From Armatimonadota bacterium (GTDB taxonomy: Bacteria; Vulcanimicrobiota; JACPDS01), in contig JACPDS010000123.1 of NCBI GenBank assembly GCA_016183885.1, forward strand, positions 1 through 6,109: DNA of 6,109 nt. The letters run 5' to 3'. The notes under the pieces were generated by a model. It worked only from the letters and a program-made list of their open reading frames with translations. It had not been told where the DNA came from and did no database searches. Shown piece by piece: positions 5,667 through 6,109 of the stretch; the first letter of the stretch is position 1, and every line of letters starts with the position of its first letter. Position numbers and translations under genes: made by a program.

Positions 5667-6109
5667 ATGAAAAAAATATTTAATTTAATCTTTTTGTTGT
5701 TATTTTTAAATTTTTTCCCTGCCTTTGGCGATGAAATCACGCCCGGAGCTAAATTTATTTATTTAAAGGGCGCGGTAAGAGTGCTTAAAGCCGGGACAAA
5801 TAAATGGATTGAAGCTAATGAAAATTTAGATTTAAAAGCTCAGGATCAAATTCAAGCAGAAGCTGATTCTCAGGCGATAATTCTTCTCTGGGATAAGAGT
5901 TCTTTAAATTTGGGAGAAAATACTAAGATAACCTTAATAAATTTCAATCAGCCCGAGAAAAATATTGCCACTAAATTTAAATTATTTTTTGGAAAAGTTT
6001 GGGCTGATTTAGAAAAATTTTTAGATACCAACTCTTCTTTTGAAGTGGAAACCCCTCATGCTTTAGCGGCCGTAAGGGGCACTTCTTTTGAAATGGAAGC
6101 CGATGATGA
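5667..6109 (+). CDS. Secreted FecR-domain protein (C-terminus beyond the window)
   Basis: The frame runs 147 codons plus two bases to the right edge without a stop. Residues 1-21 form a signal peptide: MKK, a hydrophobic core, then PAFG before D22. The mature part has the pattern of a FecR domain. A KGAVRV strand lies at 34-39, and W47 and L54-L56 precede QDQIQAEADSQAIILLWD (59-76), the usual sequence of a 'threshold' strand followed by a small-residue-rich strand. FEVETPHALAAVRGTSFEM (125-143) matches the characteristic TP-x-A-x-x-x-VRGT-x-F motif. In the classic iron-citrate system FecR passes a signal to a sigma factor, but many secreted FecR-domain proteins lack such partners, and none is visible here. 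The strong ribosome site at 5654-5660 supports the start. It is divergent from the ZIP gene. Confidence 0.85.
   Translation, partial: MKKIFNLIFLLLFLNFFPAFGDEITPGAKFIYLKGAVRVLKAGTNKWIEANENLDLKAQDQIQAEADSQAIILLWDKSSLNLGENTKITLINFNQPEKNIATKFKLFFGKVWADLEKFLDTNSSFEVETPHALAAVRGTSFEMEADD

Noticed and set aside
1..6109. Use of TGA as a sense codon, as in some candidate phyla.
   Set aside because: None of the well-supported reading frames contains an internal TGA, and all complete genes seen here end normally with TAA.

Overview
The window is AT-rich bacterial DNA, roughly one third G+C by eye. Genes are tightly packed with intergenic gaps of 3 to 18 bases, the genetic code looks standard, and Shine-Dalgarno sequences are strong at some genes and weak at others. 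The lemA-htpX pair, a ZIP metal transporter and a secreted FecR-domain protein suggest a bacterium, probably an uncultured candidate-phylum lineage. The lineage cannot be fixed from this sequence.

Positions 1-4079 hold one minus-strand cluster, transcribed right to left: lemA, htpX, then two paralogous FAD-dependent oxidoreductases of the geranylgeranyl-reductase/FixC-like type. The gaps are 8, 18 and 3 bases, so this is very probably one operon. The last gene runs off the left edge. LemA and HtpX are a familiar membrane pairing. The duplicated flavoprotein pair behind them is the less expected part.

Positions 4080-4503 carry no convincing gene. They hold a nested palindromic structure. An outer pair of 17-base inverted ends (4172-4188 and 4483-4499) encloses an inner pair of 10-base perfect inverted ends (4270-4279 and 4404-4413). 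The inner pair encloses two inverted 27-base units, each of which folds on itself. The two units differ at four positions, and these form two compensated base pairs per hairpin. This looks like a transposase-less miniature element, perhaps one inserted in another. It lies between the ZIP gene and the lemA operon.

Positions 4504-5403 hold a ZIP-family metal transporter on the minus strand, followed after 3 bases by a possible 36-residue membrane-type small protein. A promoter-like pair lies upstream of the ZIP gene. The only good ribosome binding site there faces an out-of-frame ATG just before the annotated start.

Positions 5404-5666 are a divergent intergenic region with a coding-like open stretch that has no start codon. 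From 5667 to the right edge, on the plus strand, runs the N-terminal part of a secreted FecR-domain protein.
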